Below, piece after piece: positions 1-8,809 of a stretch of DNA of 64,000 nucleotides. Every line of letters begins with the position of its first letter. The first letter of the stretch is position 1. The position numbers and the translations under genes are program-made. The stretch is from NCBI RefSeq assembly GCF_024462775.1, contig NZ_JANGCE010000018.1, positions 1-64,000 on the forward strand. Direction: 5' to 3'. Below the pieces are notes generated by a model that worked only from the letters and a program-made list of their open reading frames with translations, ran no database searches and was not told the DNA's origin. The DNA comes from Butyricicoccus faecihominis. GTDB lineage: Bacteria; Bacillota; Clostridia; Oscillospirales; Butyricicoccaceae.

Positions 1-29
1 CCCCCCCCCCCCCCCCCCCCCCCCCCCCC
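1..29. repeat. Poly-C homopolymer at window edge
   Basis: The first 29 bases are all C, ending 46 bases before the first start codon. Nothing else in the window resembles it. It may be a contig-end or gap-filling artefact, or a real homopolymer upstream of the transporter operon. The sequence alone cannot separate these, because the tract is cut by the window edge. Confidence 0.9.
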
Positions 30-75
30 GCACCGCTTACTGATTGGACGATCAAAACGGAAGGAGAAGTCACGC

Positions 76-1569
76 ATGCCATTATTGACAGCAACGGGAA
101 TCAAAAAGCTGTTCGGCGGTGTTGTCGCGCTGTCAAACGGCAACCTGACCTGCGAAAAGGGCAGGATCACGGGACTGCTCGGCACCAACGGTTCGGGCAA
201 AAGCACCATTTCCAAGATCATCACCGGCGTTTATGGAAAGGACAGCGGAACCATTGTTTACGAGGGCCGCGAGATCGCTTACAAAAACCCGAATGATGCC
301 AAAATGGACGGCATTTCCATGGTGTTCCAAAACCTTAGCTTGATACCGGATCTGACCGTTTGGCAGAATATCGTGCTGGGAATCGAGAAGAAAAAGGGGT
401 TGTTTTTAAACGACCGGCAGGCCATGGAGCTGGCGCGCGGCATTATCGAGGATCTCAAGCCCGGCATGGACGTGACCCGCCGCGTGGGCGAGCTGAACCC
501 GGGCGAACAGCAGATCACGGAAATCGCCAAGGCGATCTCGGTCCGTCCCAAGCTTCTCATTTTCGACGAACCGACGGCGGCGCTCGAGCAGGAAGAAGTG
601 AAAAGCCTGTTCCGCTATATGCGTAAGCTGGCTGACGAAGGCGTCGCCATGATCTTCACGTCCCACCGGCTGGGCGAGGTCATGGAGATCTGTGACGACA
701 TCGTCGTCTTCCGCAACGGAGAAAATGTCGGCTCAATGGACTTTGCAAAGGACGGCCGCGACCCGGAGGCGATCGTTCGGATGATCACAGGCGAAACCGA
801 GGGGATCGAGGTCACCAAGGAGTACCGCGACATTCCGGATGAGACCGTGTTCTCCGTTGAAAACCTAAACTACGGCAAATTCCTTAGAGACGTCGGCTTC
901 CGGCTGCGCCGCGGCGAGGTGCTCGGCATCGGCGGCCTTGCGGGGCAGGGCCAAACCGAGCTGATGCTCGCCCTCGCGGGCAACTACCGGCAGGCTCGTT
1001 CCAGCGCCACGGTGGACGGGAAGGCGGTGGCGCTCAACAAGCCGTCAAACGCGGTGCAAAACGGCGTGCTGCTTGTGCCGGGCGACCGGCAAAAGGAAGG
1101 CTCTTTCCAGCTTGGTTCAATCTATTACAACATGATCTATCCCAAGCTCGGCCTAAAAAAGCAGCCGCTTTTCACACCAAAAAAGAAATACCGCGCCGAA
1201 GCCGAGGAGATCTGCAAAGCGCTGTCGGTACGGGCCCGCGATATCGATGTGGATATGTACACCCTGTCGGGCGGCAACCAGCAAAAGGTGGTCGTCGGCA
1301 AGTGGCTGCCGTTCGATATCAAGGTGCTGCTTTTGGCCGATCCGGCCAAGGGCGTCGATGTGCGCGCCAAAAAGGATTTGTATGATTTTATCATGAATCT
1401 GGTGCGCGAGAAAAATATGTCGGTCATTCTGTATGCGTCGGACAGCGACGAGCTGATCAGCTACTGCGACCGGCTGCTCATCATGTACGAGGGCGAGATC
1501 GTGTCCGAACTCACAGGGCCCGAGATCACCGAGGATAACATTGTGGCCCAGTCCATGCGTGTTGGCTGA
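76..1569 (+). CDS. CUT2-type (RbsA-like) ABC transporter ATPase, two nucleotide-binding domains
   Basis: This cytoplasmic ATPase of 497 aa should energise import of a sugar-, nucleoside- or purine-like substrate with the two permeases that follow. The first domain is complete: Walker A GTNGSGKST at about residues 36-44, a signature-like NPGEQQ near 141 and Walker B LLIFDEP near 160. The second domain keeps LSGGNQQ, but its Walker A region is degenerate, as is usual in this family, and its Walker B reads LLLADPAKG, lacking the usual Asp-Glu pair. The length fits RbsA-type proteins. An AAGGAGAAG ribosome site lies 8-16 bases before the ATG. The substrate-binding protein is not visible and may lie upstream. 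Adjacency to the molybdenum hydroxylase suggests a purine- or heterocycle-like substrate, which is inference only. Confidence 0.9.
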   Translation: MPLLTATGIKKLFGGVVALSNGNLTCEKGRITGLLGTNGSGKSTISKIITGVYGKDSGTIVYEGREIAYKNPNDAKMDGISMVFQNLSLIPDLTVWQNIVLGIEKKKGLFLNDRQAMELARGIIEDLKPGMDVTRRVGELNPGEQQITEIAKAISVRPKLLIFDEPTAALEQEEVKSLFRYMRKLADEGVAMIFTSHRLGEVMEICDDIVVFRNGENVGSMDFAKDGRDPEAIVRMITGETEGIEVTKEYRDIPDETVFSVENLNYGKFLRDVGFRLRRGEVLGIGGLAGQGQTELMLALAGNYRQARSSATVDGKAVALNKPSNAVQNGVLLVPGDRQKEGSFQLGSIYYNMIYPKLGLKKQPLFTPKKKYRAEAEEICKALSVRARDIDVDMYTLSGGNQQKVVVGKWLPFDIKVLLLADPAKGVDVRAKKDLYDFIMNLVREKNMSVILYASDSDELISYCDRLLIMYEGEIVSELTGPEITEDNIVAQSMRVG

Positions 1570-1586
1570 CCGGGGGGTGGCGACGA

Positions 1587-2594
1587 GTGAAAGAAAAGAA
1601 AAAACGAAACTGGAAAACGCTCGCGGGACGGCCCGAGTTTTCCACACTGCTCATGCTGGCCGTCATGTTGGTGGCGATCGCGTGCCTGCAAAAGAATTTC
1701 TTTACGGCGCGCACGCTTTTAAGCTACATCAACGCCTTCACACCGCTGATTCTATTGGCGATGGGGCAGGCGGTCGTGATCATTGCGGGCGGGCTCGATA
1801 TGTCCTGCGGCACCTCGATGGCGCTCATGCTGTGCGTCATGACCCGCGTGATGAATCCGGATTCGCCGGTCACCGGCGTTACCGCGCTTGCAGCTGGTCT
1901 GGCGGTCGCGGTCGGAATCGGCCTTGTCAACGGCATCGCGGTCGGCTATCTGCGGCTGCCCGCCGTCATCGCGACCTTTGCGACCTCGTATGCGTGGCTC
2001 GGCATCGCCTTGTTTGTCACGCCCACACCGGGCGGCAAGCAGGTGAAATGGTTCAAGGCCTTTTATGATATGAAGCAGGTGCCCGCGCTCGCCGGGATCG
2101 GCCGGTTCGTGCCGACGGCGCTGCTATGGATTGTGCTCGCGTGCGTCATTTGGTACTTGATCAGCCGCACGCGTACCGGGCGTTATCTGTACGCGGTTGG
2201 CAGCCACAATGAAAACGCTTATGCAAGCGGCATCAACACCGCAAAAATACAGACCGTCGCCTACATCATCAACGCGGTGTTCCTGTATTTCGCGGCGGTT
2301 TACTACGCCGGACAAAACGGCGCGGGCTCGGCTCATTTCGGCGATACGCTCACCTTGCAGGCGATCGCCGCCGCCGTGGTCGGCGGCGTGGCGATGTCGG
2401 GCGGCAAGGGCAACGTGTTCCTCGCCATCGCGGGCGCGCTGATCATGAGCTTTGTCAGCAAGATCATTTTCTTCGCCAACATTCCGAACGCTTATCAGAC
2501 GCTGGTCAGCGGGCTGATCATCATAGCGGCGATCGGCGTGTCGGCCGCCTATGCGGCTTCGCAGAAGAAAGCCGCGCTGAAGGGAGGGAAATGA
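1587..2594 (+). CDS. CUT2-type ABC transporter permease (RbsC-like), first subunit
   Basis: This hydrophobic protein of 335 aa is made almost entirely of membrane helices and resembles the BPD_transp_2 permeases of ribose, galactose and nucleoside importers. Typical segments include GQAVVIIAGGLDMSCG near residues 55-70 and VGGVAMSGGKGN near 265, where RbsC proteins have similar glycine-rich motifs. It starts 17 bases after the ATPase gene and overlaps the next permease by four bases, so the three genes should be co-transcribed. It forms the channel as one half of a heterodimer with the next gene. Substrate is not deducible. Confidence 0.9.
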   Translation: MKEKKKRNWKTLAGRPEFSTLLMLAVMLVAIACLQKNFFTARTLLSYINAFTPLILLAMGQAVVIIAGGLDMSCGTSMALMLCVMTRVMNPDSPVTGVTALAAGLAVAVGIGLVNGIAVGYLRLPAVIATFATSYAWLGIALFVTPTPGGKQVKWFKAFYDMKQVPALAGIGRFVPTALLWIVLACVIWYLISRTRTGRYLYAVGSHNENAYASGINTAKIQTVAYIINAVFLYFAAVYYAGQNGAGSAHFGDTLTLQAIAAAVVGGVAMSGGKGNVFLAIAGALIMSFVSKIIFFANIPNAYQTLVSGLIIIAAIGVSAAYAASQKKAALKGGK

Positions 2595-3607
2595 GCATGG
2601 ACAACCGTCCCGTACAGCTGGAAAAGCATCCGCTGGCAGATTTCTACAACGGCAACAAAAAGGTCATCAACACGCTTTTGATGGTCATTCTGGTTTTTGT
2701 CGGCGGCGAGCTCGTGCTTACGTTCTTGAAGGGCGCGGCGCCGGGCACGTTTCTTTCCACGCAGCAGGTCTTTCTCACCATGCGGCTGGCTACCTTTGTC
2801 GCGTTGTTCGGCCTGTGCCAGATGCTGGTCATCTGCGTGGGCGGCGGCGGGCTCGATCTGTCGGTCGGCTACATAGCGACGCTTTCGGGCATTCTCGGCG
2901 CGAGCATCATGGACGGCGGCAACGGCGGGCTTGTGCCCGCGATTCTGGTCGCCATCGCGGTCGGCGCGGTGTTCGGCCTTGGCAACGGCGTATTGACGGC
3001 TTACGCCGGTCTGCCGCCGCTGGTCGTCACCATGGCGATGGCCAATATCGTGCAGGGCATTGTCAACGCTTACGTCGCGGCCACGCCGATCAAGGGGCAA
3101 TCCGCGCCGCTGCTGCAAGCGCTGGCCGCTAAATTCACCGGCGTGTTTCCGAACATCCTGCTCGTCGTGCTGGTCGCGCTCGTGATATCGGGCGTGCTGA
3201 TCGGCAAAACGAAGATTGGCGTCAAGATCCTCGGCGTGGGCGCGAATGAAACCACGGCGTATCTCAGCGGCGTCAATGTGCGCCGGGTGCGCTGCATCGC
3301 GTTTGTCGTGTCCGGCATACTGGCCGCGCTGATCGGCCTGCTGCTGGTCGGCTATCTCGGTCAGGCGGCCAAGGACATGGGTTCCAATTATGTGATGCCG
3401 TCCGTCGTGGCGGTCGTGGTCGGCGGCTGTTCGATCAACGGCGGCGAAGCAAATTACTTAAGCGTTGTGCTCGGCGCGATCGTGCTGCAAAGCCTGACCA
3501 ACCTGTTCGTCGCGCTCGGCTGGGGCGACGCGGGCAAATGGCTCGGCTACGGCATTATTCTTCTCGTCATGCTGGCCGCGTATGTGCGCGGCAAGCGCAG
3601 ACGGTAA
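2591..3607 (+). CDS. CUT2-type ABC transporter permease (RbsC-like), second subunit
   Basis: This is the second permease of the importer, 338 aa and strongly hydrophobic after a polar N-terminus of about 25 residues. It carries VCVGGGGLDLSVGY-like and VVGGCSINGGEAN segments that match the positions seen in the first permease, so the two are divergent paralogues expected to pair. The ATG overlaps the upstream stop by four bases, indicating translational coupling. The molybdenum hydroxylase large subunit begins 28 bases downstream, with a ribosome site between them, which links the transporter to the oxidation of what it imports. Confidence 0.9.
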   Translation: MSMDNRPVQLEKHPLADFYNGNKKVINTLLMVILVFVGGELVLTFLKGAAPGTFLSTQQVFLTMRLATFVALFGLCQMLVICVGGGGLDLSVGYIATLSGILGASIMDGGNGGLVPAILVAIAVGAVFGLGNGVLTAYAGLPPLVVTMAMANIVQGIVNAYVAATPIKGQSAPLLQALAAKFTGVFPNILLVVLVALVISGVLIGKTKIGVKILGVGANETTAYLSGVNVRRVRCIAFVVSGILAALIGLLLVGYLGQAAKDMGSNYVMPSVVAVVVGGCSINGGEANYLSVVLGAIVLQSLTNLFVALGWGDAGKWLGYGIILLVMLAAYVRGKRRR

Positions 3608-3634
3608 ACCGGATTTTAACAAGGAGGCAATCAG

Positions 3635-6019
3635 ATGGACACCTTAATCGGCAAGGGCGAAAAACGGATCGACGCATATGATAAGGTCACCGGCAAGGGC
3701 CTGTACGCCAGTGATTTTGATAACCAGTTTCCGAATATGGCGCATATCAAGGCCAAGCGCAGCCCGTACGCGCACGCGGGCATCAAGCGGCTGGACACGA
3801 CGAAGGCAAAAGCGCTGGAGGGCGTACTGTACATCCTGACCGGGAATGAGCCCGGCATCGATTGGGATCAGTATCCCAAGGCATCCGTACTCGCGACGGA
3901 CCGCGCGCTTTGGGCGGGACAGACCATCGCGCTGGTCGCGGCCGAAACAGAGGAGATCGCCGAGCAGGCGGTCGAGCTGATCGAGGTCGACTACGAGGTG
4001 CTGCCGCACGTACTCAACTATGAAGAAGCGATGAAGCCTGATCCCGTCGCCGTGATCGACCCCGAATACGAGACCCGCGATCAGGGCTTTATGGACCGCC
4101 CGGCGGACCGCGCGACAAACCGCGTTTCCCCCAATGTCGTCGGCGCGTTTTATATGAACGCGGGCGATGTGGAACAAAAGCTGCAGGAAGCCGATATCAC
4201 GGAAGAGGGCGAATTCTGGGTCGGCAAAAAAACCGCAAGTCCGCTCGAATGCGCCAACGCCATCTGTCGCTATGATAACGACGGCGGCATTACCATGTGG
4301 TCCAACGGCGCGGGCGTGCACGGCGTGATCAAGCAGGGCATCTGCCGTATCCTCGGCATGCCGGAATCGCGCGTGCGCGTGATCCAGCCGTATATGGGCG
4401 GCTCGTTCGGCTCGCGCCTGAACCCCTACATCGAAATACTGACCGCGCTGATGTGCCTGAAGGCCAAACGCACCGTGCGTTTCCGCTTTTCCCGCAAGGA
4501 GGTGTTCTGCTCGGCGCCCTCCAACTGGCCGTGCCAGACCAAGGTAAAGCTCGGCGCGAAAAAGGACGGCACGATCATCGCCAACGATTACTATCTCTGC
4601 GAAGAGATCGGCGCGGCGCTGAACAACACGTTTTTCTCGGGCCGCCTGTCCTCCTCCGGCGCGGCGCCCGTGTACCGCTGGGCGGAAAAGGGCCAGCCCT
4701 CGAACATCCGCATGGATACTTACGCGGTCGCCACCAACACCGTGCCCGCCGCCGAATACCGCGGCCTCGGCTGCCCCGAAGCGGAGTTCGGCATCGAGTG
4801 TCTGGTCAACAAGCTGGCGGACGACCTCGGCATGAGCCCGGTCGAGATCCGCATGAAGAACATCATCGACGCGGGCGAGCGCGACTGCTACGGCGAGCTG
4901 ATCACCTCCTCCGGCCTTAAAAAGTGCCTGCAGGCGGTCGCGGACGCGGTCCGCGTGGAGGAAAAGCCCGAGCAGGATATGGGCGTTTGGAAAAAGGGCC
5001 GCGGCGTCGCGGTGGGCGGCAAACAGAATACGCCGCTTGGCCGTTCGGAAGCCGAGGTTTGGTACAATTCGGACGGCACGATCGAGCTGTTCATTTCGTG
5101 CGATGAAAACGGTATGGGCGTAACGACCGCCATGACCCAGATCGTCGCGAATGAATTCGGCGTGCCGATCACCGACGTCAAGACGACCAAGGGCGATACC
5201 GCCATCACGCCGTATGACAACTACTCCGCTTCCTCGCGCACGACCTATAACACCGGCAACGCGGTGCTCGCCGCCTGCCATGACTGCATCGATAAGCTGA
5301 AGGAAGAGATCGCGCGGCACTTTGGGCTGCATGTTTCCAAGGTGGAGATCGAGGGCAAAAAGGCGTATCTCAAGGGTTCGTATGTGCAGGAGGTCGATAT
5401 CCCGTCGCTGTTCGTGCCGGTCGGCATGTTCACACAGGGCAACTGGGGGCTGCAAAAGGGCTCGCCGGTCAAGGGACACGGCCTGTATTGCCCGGCGCCG
5501 ATCCACCAGTGGGACAAGAACGGCCTGTCCGACCGCGTTTGGAACTGGTTCCAATACTCGGCGGCCGCGGTCGAGGTGGCGGTCAACGAGGAGACCGGAC
5601 AGGTCAAGGTACTGAAGGTCGCCTCCTCCGCCGATACGGGCAATCCGATCAACCCCAAGCTGGTCGAAGGCCAGATCGAGGGCGGCGTGCACATGGCGAT
5701 CGGCTTCTCAACGATGGAAGAACACCTTTACAATGAACGCGGCGAGATCGCCAACTGCAATTTCAGCGATTACCGCCTGCCCGGCGTGCTCGACATGCCG
5801 AAGAACGATGATGTTTACGCCTTTATCAATCCCGACCCGCTGCCCGATGGACCGTTCGGCGCCAAGGGCATGGCGGAATCGATCACGATCCCGGTCGGCC
5901 CCGCGATCGCGGAAGCGATCTATCAGGCGGTCGGCGTGCGCGTCACCGGTTATCCGATGACGGCCGAGCGCATCCTCGCGCTGATACAGGAGAAGAAAGC
6001 CAAGGAGGCGAACCAGTGA
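3635..6019 (+). CDS. Xanthine dehydrogenase-family molybdopterin-binding subunit
   Basis: Large catalytic subunit (794 aa) of a molybdenum hydroxylase. Family members hydroxylate N-heterocycles or aldehydes using water and pass electrons to 2Fe-2S clusters and FAD, which are encoded here by the next two genes. Visible features are an N-terminal aldehyde oxidase/xanthine dehydrogenase a/b hammerhead region, GGSFGSR near residue 255 contacting the pterin, a GLGCPEAEF segment near 375, and GAKGMAE at 742-748, whose Glu748 matches the catalytic base of the family. An AAGGAGG site precedes the ATG. Order and overlaps (large, FeS, FAD) show one operon. Whether the substrate is xanthine, hypoxanthine, nicotinate or another heterocycle cannot be told. 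Confidence 0.92.
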   Translation: MDTLIGKGEKRIDAYDKVTGKGLYASDFDNQFPNMAHIKAKRSPYAHAGIKRLDTTKAKALEGVLYILTGNEPGIDWDQYPKASVLATDRALWAGQTIALVAAETEEIAEQAVELIEVDYEVLPHVLNYEEAMKPDPVAVIDPEYETRDQGFMDRPADRATNRVSPNVVGAFYMNAGDVEQKLQEADITEEGEFWVGKKTASPLECANAICRYDNDGGITMWSNGAGVHGVIKQGICRILGMPESRVRVIQPYMGGSFGSRLNPYIEILTALMCLKAKRTVRFRFSRKEVFCSAPSNWPCQTKVKLGAKKDGTIIANDYYLCEEIGAALNNTFFSGRLSSSGAAPVYRWAEKGQPSNIRMDTYAVATNTVPAAEYRGLGCPEAEFGIECLVNKLADDLGMSPVEIRMKNIIDAGERDCYGELITSSGLKKCLQAVADAVRVEEKPEQDMGVWKKGRGVAVGGKQNTPLGRSEAEVWYNSDGTIELFISCDENGMGVTTAMTQIVANEFGVPITDVKTTKGDTAITPYDNYSASSRTTYNTGNAVLAACHDCIDKLKEEIARHFGLHVSKVEIEGKKAYLKGSYVQEVDIPSLFVPVGMFTQGNWGLQKGSPVKGHGLYCPAPIHQWDKNGLSDRVWNWFQYSAAAVEVAVNEETGQVKVLKVASSADTGNPINPKLVEGQIEGGVHMAIGFSTMEEHLYNERGEIANCNFSDYRLPGVLDMPKNDDVYAFINPDPLPDGPFGAKGMAESITIPVGPAIAEAIYQAVGVRVTGYPMTAERILALIQEKKAKEANQ

Positions 6020-6528
6020 TGTACGAAGAGAAAATGCGGTTTGAACTTTCCGTCAACAAGAAAAAACGCGTGGTTTACGTTCATCCGTCGCTGACCCTGC
6101 TGGAAACGCTGCGCGACGAGCTGAACCTGACCGGCACCAAGCGCGGCTGCGACGATTCCAACTGCGGCGTGTGCACCGTGCTGATGGACGGCAAGGCGGT
6201 AAAAAGCTGTACGATGTTTATCCCGCAGGCCGCGGGCCATGAGATCACGACCATTGAGGGGCTGGAGGGCGAAGACGGCCTGCACCCGCTGCAGCAGGCT
6301 TTCATCGACCATTTTGCCGTGCAGTGCGGCTACTGCACGCCCGGCATGATCCTGACGGCCAAGGCCATCCTCGATGAAAACCCGAACGCCACAGAGGACG
6401 ATATCCGCGAGGGCCTGCACGGCAACCTGTGCCGCTGCACGGGCTATAAAAAGATCGTGGAAGCGATTGAAGCCGTGCGCGACGGCGACTACGGCGATTA
6501 CGCGGCGGAATGGAGGGAGACGAGATGA
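6019..6528 (+). CDS. Molybdenum hydroxylase 2Fe-2S subunit
   Basis: Small electron-transfer subunit of about 169 aa. It has the two expected cysteine sets: an N-terminal plant-ferredoxin-type cluster (CDDSNCGVC followed by a fourth Cys in KSC) and a C-terminal helical cluster (CGYC and LCRCTGY). It moves electrons from the molybdenum centre to the FAD subunit. I place the start at the ATG at 6019, whose first base overlaps the TGA of the large subunit and which has AAGGAGG about 10 bases upstream; a GTG three bases earlier is also open. Length fits the family. Confidence 0.92.
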   Translation: MYEEKMRFELSVNKKKRVVYVHPSLTLLETLRDELNLTGTKRGCDDSNCGVCTVLMDGKAVKSCTMFIPQAAGHEITTIEGLEGEDGLHPLQQAFIDHFAVQCGYCTPGMILTAKAILDENPNATEDDIREGLHGNLCRCTGYKKIVEAIEAVRDGDYGDYAAEWRETR

Positions 6529-7400
6529 GCATGCGGTTTGAAAAATACTTTCAGCCGAAGAGCGTAGAGGAATGCTGCGCGCTGCTGGGGGAATACGGCA
6601 AGAACGCGCGGCTGCTCGCGGGCGGCACCGATGTGGTGCCGCGCATCAAAATGAAGCTGTGGCAGCCGTCGGCGGTCATCGGCCTGATGGATATCCCGGA
6701 GTTGGACGCGATTGCCGTTTCCGAAACCGGGCTGACGCTGGGCGCCCGCGCGAACCTGCGCGAACTATCGCTTTCGCCCGCGCTGGCGGAGGATTATCAG
6801 GTGGTGCGCGAGGCGTGCGGTCACGTATCCTCCATGCAGGTGCGCAATATTGCGACCATTGGCGGCAACGCGTGCAACGCGTCGCCCTCGGCGGATGCGA
6901 TACACGGCCTGCTGCTGCATGACGCGGCCGTGGTCATCGCGGGCGCGGATGGCGCGCGTGAAATGCCGCTGTGCGATTTCTTCAAGGGCCCGGGCAAGAC
7001 CGATCTTGGCGAAACGGAAATGGTTGTGCGGTTTCAGATCAAAAAGCCCGCGGCGCATACCGGCGCGGCCTACAAAAAATACGCGATCCGCGGCGATTCG
7101 GATATTTCGATCGTCGGCGCGGGCGCGCGGCTGACGCTCGCGGAGGACGGCACGATCGCCGATGCGCGCGTAACGCTAGCATCGGTCGCGCCAACGCCGC
7201 TTCGCTGCCGCGAGGCGGAAGCGCTGCTTACCGGGCGACAGCCGGATGAGGCGCTGTTTGCCAAGGCGGCGGAGGAATGCGCCGCCCATATCGCTCCGAT
7301 CACGGATCAGCGCGCCACGCGCGAGTACCGCGTCCAAATGGTGCGCGTTTGGGTCCGCCACGCGCTGCAAGAAGCGTGCGAGCGCGCAAAAGCTCGCTGA
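6525..7400 (+). CDS. Molybdenum hydroxylase FAD-binding subunit
   Basis: FAD subunit of about 291 aa, family FAD_binding_5 plus the CO dehydrogenase flavoprotein C-terminal domain. The diagnostic LAGGTDVVPR motif near residue 31 and ATIGGNACNASPSAD near 110 contact FAD. It receives electrons from the 2Fe-2S subunit and passes them to NAD or another carrier. The ATG at 6525 overlaps the upstream TGA and follows GGAGG by about 8 bases; an ATG at 6510 lies before that ribosome site and is less likely. It closes the three-subunit enzyme set. Confidence 0.92.
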   Translation: MSMRFEKYFQPKSVEECCALLGEYGKNARLLAGGTDVVPRIKMKLWQPSAVIGLMDIPELDAIAVSETGLTLGARANLRELSLSPALAEDYQVVREACGHVSSMQVRNIATIGGNACNASPSADAIHGLLLHDAAVVIAGADGAREMPLCDFFKGPGKTDLGETEMVVRFQIKKPAAHTGAAYKKYAIRGDSDISIVGAGARLTLAEDGTIADARVTLASVAPTPLRCREAEALLTGRQPDEALFAKAAEECAAHIAPITDQRATREYRVQMVRVWVRHALQEACERAKAR

Positions 7401-7535
7401 AAACTGATTTCCGATTCGGGAGGGGCGGCAAGTAAAAACTTCCTTCCTCTCCACACTCTTTTTCTTCTTTTCTTCTTTTTTACCGCCTCTCTCGAAAGGA
7501 AATACCACTCCCTATTTGGAAATGAGGAACTGTCT
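7401..7535 (+). other. Pyrimidine-rich intergenic leader before the MBL-fold gene
   Basis: Between the FAD subunit and the MBL-fold gene lies a tract of almost pure C and T at about 7438-7496. It is bracketed by GAGGGGCGGCAA (from 7421) and TTACCGCCTCTC (from about 7484), which can pair with one wobble and one mismatch. No start codon or promoter box is convincing. It may be a long-looped RNA stem between operon parts. Function unknown. Confidence 0.35.
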
Positions 7536-8390
7536 ATGGAAATGTTGACGCCCAATGTCTATACCGAAACCAAAATCCGCGGCTGTAACCCGTCGATCGT
7601 TTTCACGAGCGAAGGCTCGGTGTTCATCGATACGGCGCAGTGGCTGTCCACGCTGCTGGAAATGCGCGAGTTTGCCAAAAAACGCGGCCCGATCAAGTAC
7701 TTAATCAATACCGAGGGCCATATCGACCACATCTTCGGCAACCACTGGTTCGCGGGAGAAAGCCTTGTGATCGGCCATGAAAAGCTAAATGAGATCTTTT
7801 GGACGGTCGCGGGCGATATCAGCGATTGCTACGATTACAGCGTCGACGTGCTGGAACGGCAGGACAAGGCGGCGCTGCCGCTCATGCCGAAGCGCGAGGA
7901 ATTTATCGTCAACCGGCCGCAGATCACCTTCCGCGAGCATATGACGCTGCACCTTGGCGATACCGTGTTTGAGCTTTACCATACGCCCGGCCATTCGACC
8001 AGCCAGCTTTGCGTGCACGTACCCAAGGAGCGCGTCGCCTTTGTGGGCGACACCCTGTTTTCCGGCTGCCAGACTTGGCTGCATTCGGCAGACATCGGCG
8101 CGCTCCTTCAGACGCTTGATTTTCTGGAAACGCTCGATGTGGATTATTTCGTGCCCGGTCACGGTCCTGTCGTGGATCGCTCCTACATCGCCGAGCAGCG
8201 CGCGTTCGTTTACGAATGGCTTTCTGCTGTCGGCAGCGGGATCGCGCGCGGCTGGGATATGGATACCTGCGTGAAAAACATCAGCTTCGCAGACCGTTAC
8301 CCGGTCGATATCGGACAGGAAGAAATGATGGAATACATCCAGCGCACCAACGTGATCCGCTGCTACAAATATCTGACGAATACCAAGTAA
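7536..8390 (+). CDS. MBL-fold metallo-hydrolase with altered first metal ligand
   Basis: Metallo-beta-lactamase-fold protein of 284 aa. The metal motif that normally reads HxHxDH appears as EGHIDH near residue 66-71, so the first His is Glu, while the second His and the DH pair remain. Later ligands are present: PGHS near 152, GDTLFSG near 172 and PGHGPV near 210. The fold usually hydrolyses thioesters, lactones or cyclic amides, or oxidises thiols. Lying between the hydroxylase and its maturation genes, it could hydrolyse a ring product of the hydroxylase, but this is guilt by association. A GAGGA site precedes the ATG. Confidence 0.8.
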   Translation: MEMLTPNVYTETKIRGCNPSIVFTSEGSVFIDTAQWLSTLLEMREFAKKRGPIKYLINTEGHIDHIFGNHWFAGESLVIGHEKLNEIFWTVAGDISDCYDYSVDVLERQDKAALPLMPKREEFIVNRPQITFREHMTLHLGDTVFELYHTPGHSTSQLCVHVPKERVAFVGDTLFSGCQTWLHSADIGALLQTLDFLETLDVDYFVPGHGPVVDRSYIAEQRAFVYEWLSAVGSGIARGWDMDTCVKNISFADRYPVDIGQEEMMEYIQRTNVIRCYKYLTNTK

Positions 8391-8399
8391 GTACGTTGG

Positions 8400-8434
8400 G
8401 CTGCTTCCCGCCGCGTGATGCGGCGGGAAGCAGC
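8400..8434 (+). terminator. GC-rich hairpin without T-run, 15-bp stem
   Basis: Arms at 8400-8414 and 8420-8434 are perfectly complementary around the 5-base loop GTGAT. No T-run follows, so it is not a standard intrinsic terminator. It could be an mRNA stability or partial-termination element separating the MBL gene from the cofactor genes. Confidence 0.5.
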
Positions 8435-8457
8435 CGCCGGGGGGAGGCCGGGAACCA

Positions 8458-8805
8458 ATGCTGGAAGCGCTATCTTTTGAGGGAACAACGAAGGTTTTGA
8501 ACAAAGGGGTCGATGTGGCGCTCGTGATCGAGCCGCCGGACGCGGAACAGGCGCTGCGCGCGGCAAAGATCTGCGGCGTGTGCGGCGTCTCCACGGCGGT
8601 GCTCAGCGTCACGAAAACAGACCCGGTGGACAGGCGAACGATCGCGCATTTCTGCCGGACGGCGGGGCGGCTGGTCTTTGCGGACCGCGCGCTGTACGAT
8701 GCGGCGGCATGCGCGCTGACAGAGCATACAAAGGTGCTGATCGCGCCCGACAAAAGCGAGAAGGCCTTTTCAGATACCGTATTTGCCGTGAAACGGCAGG
8801 GGTGA
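8458..8805 (+). CDS. Small hypothetical protein in the molybdenum hydroxylase cluster
   Basis: I do not recognise this protein of 115 aa. It is rich in Ala and Val, has two closely spaced cysteines (KICGVCGV near residue 41-48), and alternates hydrophobic strands and helices without a signal peptide or membrane segment, so it should be a small soluble cytoplasmic domain. A GGGGGGAGG sequence lies about 10 bases before the ATG. It ends four bases before xdhC, so it is likely part of the hydroxylase maturation operon. The CxxC pair could bind a metal or sulfur, which is speculation. Confidence 0.65.
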   Translation: MLEALSFEGTTKVLNKGVDVALVIEPPDAEQALRAAKICGVCGVSTAVLSVTKTDPVDRRTIAHFCRTAGRLVFADRALYDAAACALTEHTKVLIAPDKSEKAFSDTVFAVKRQG

Positions 8806-8809
8806 GCAT

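Noticed and set aside
3644-5692. Long leftward open frame of 682 codons inside the hydroxylase large subunit
   Set aside because: It is exactly antisense to a well-supported gene; its product is rich in Arg, His and Asp with no recognisable domain, a by-product of GC-rich third positions.
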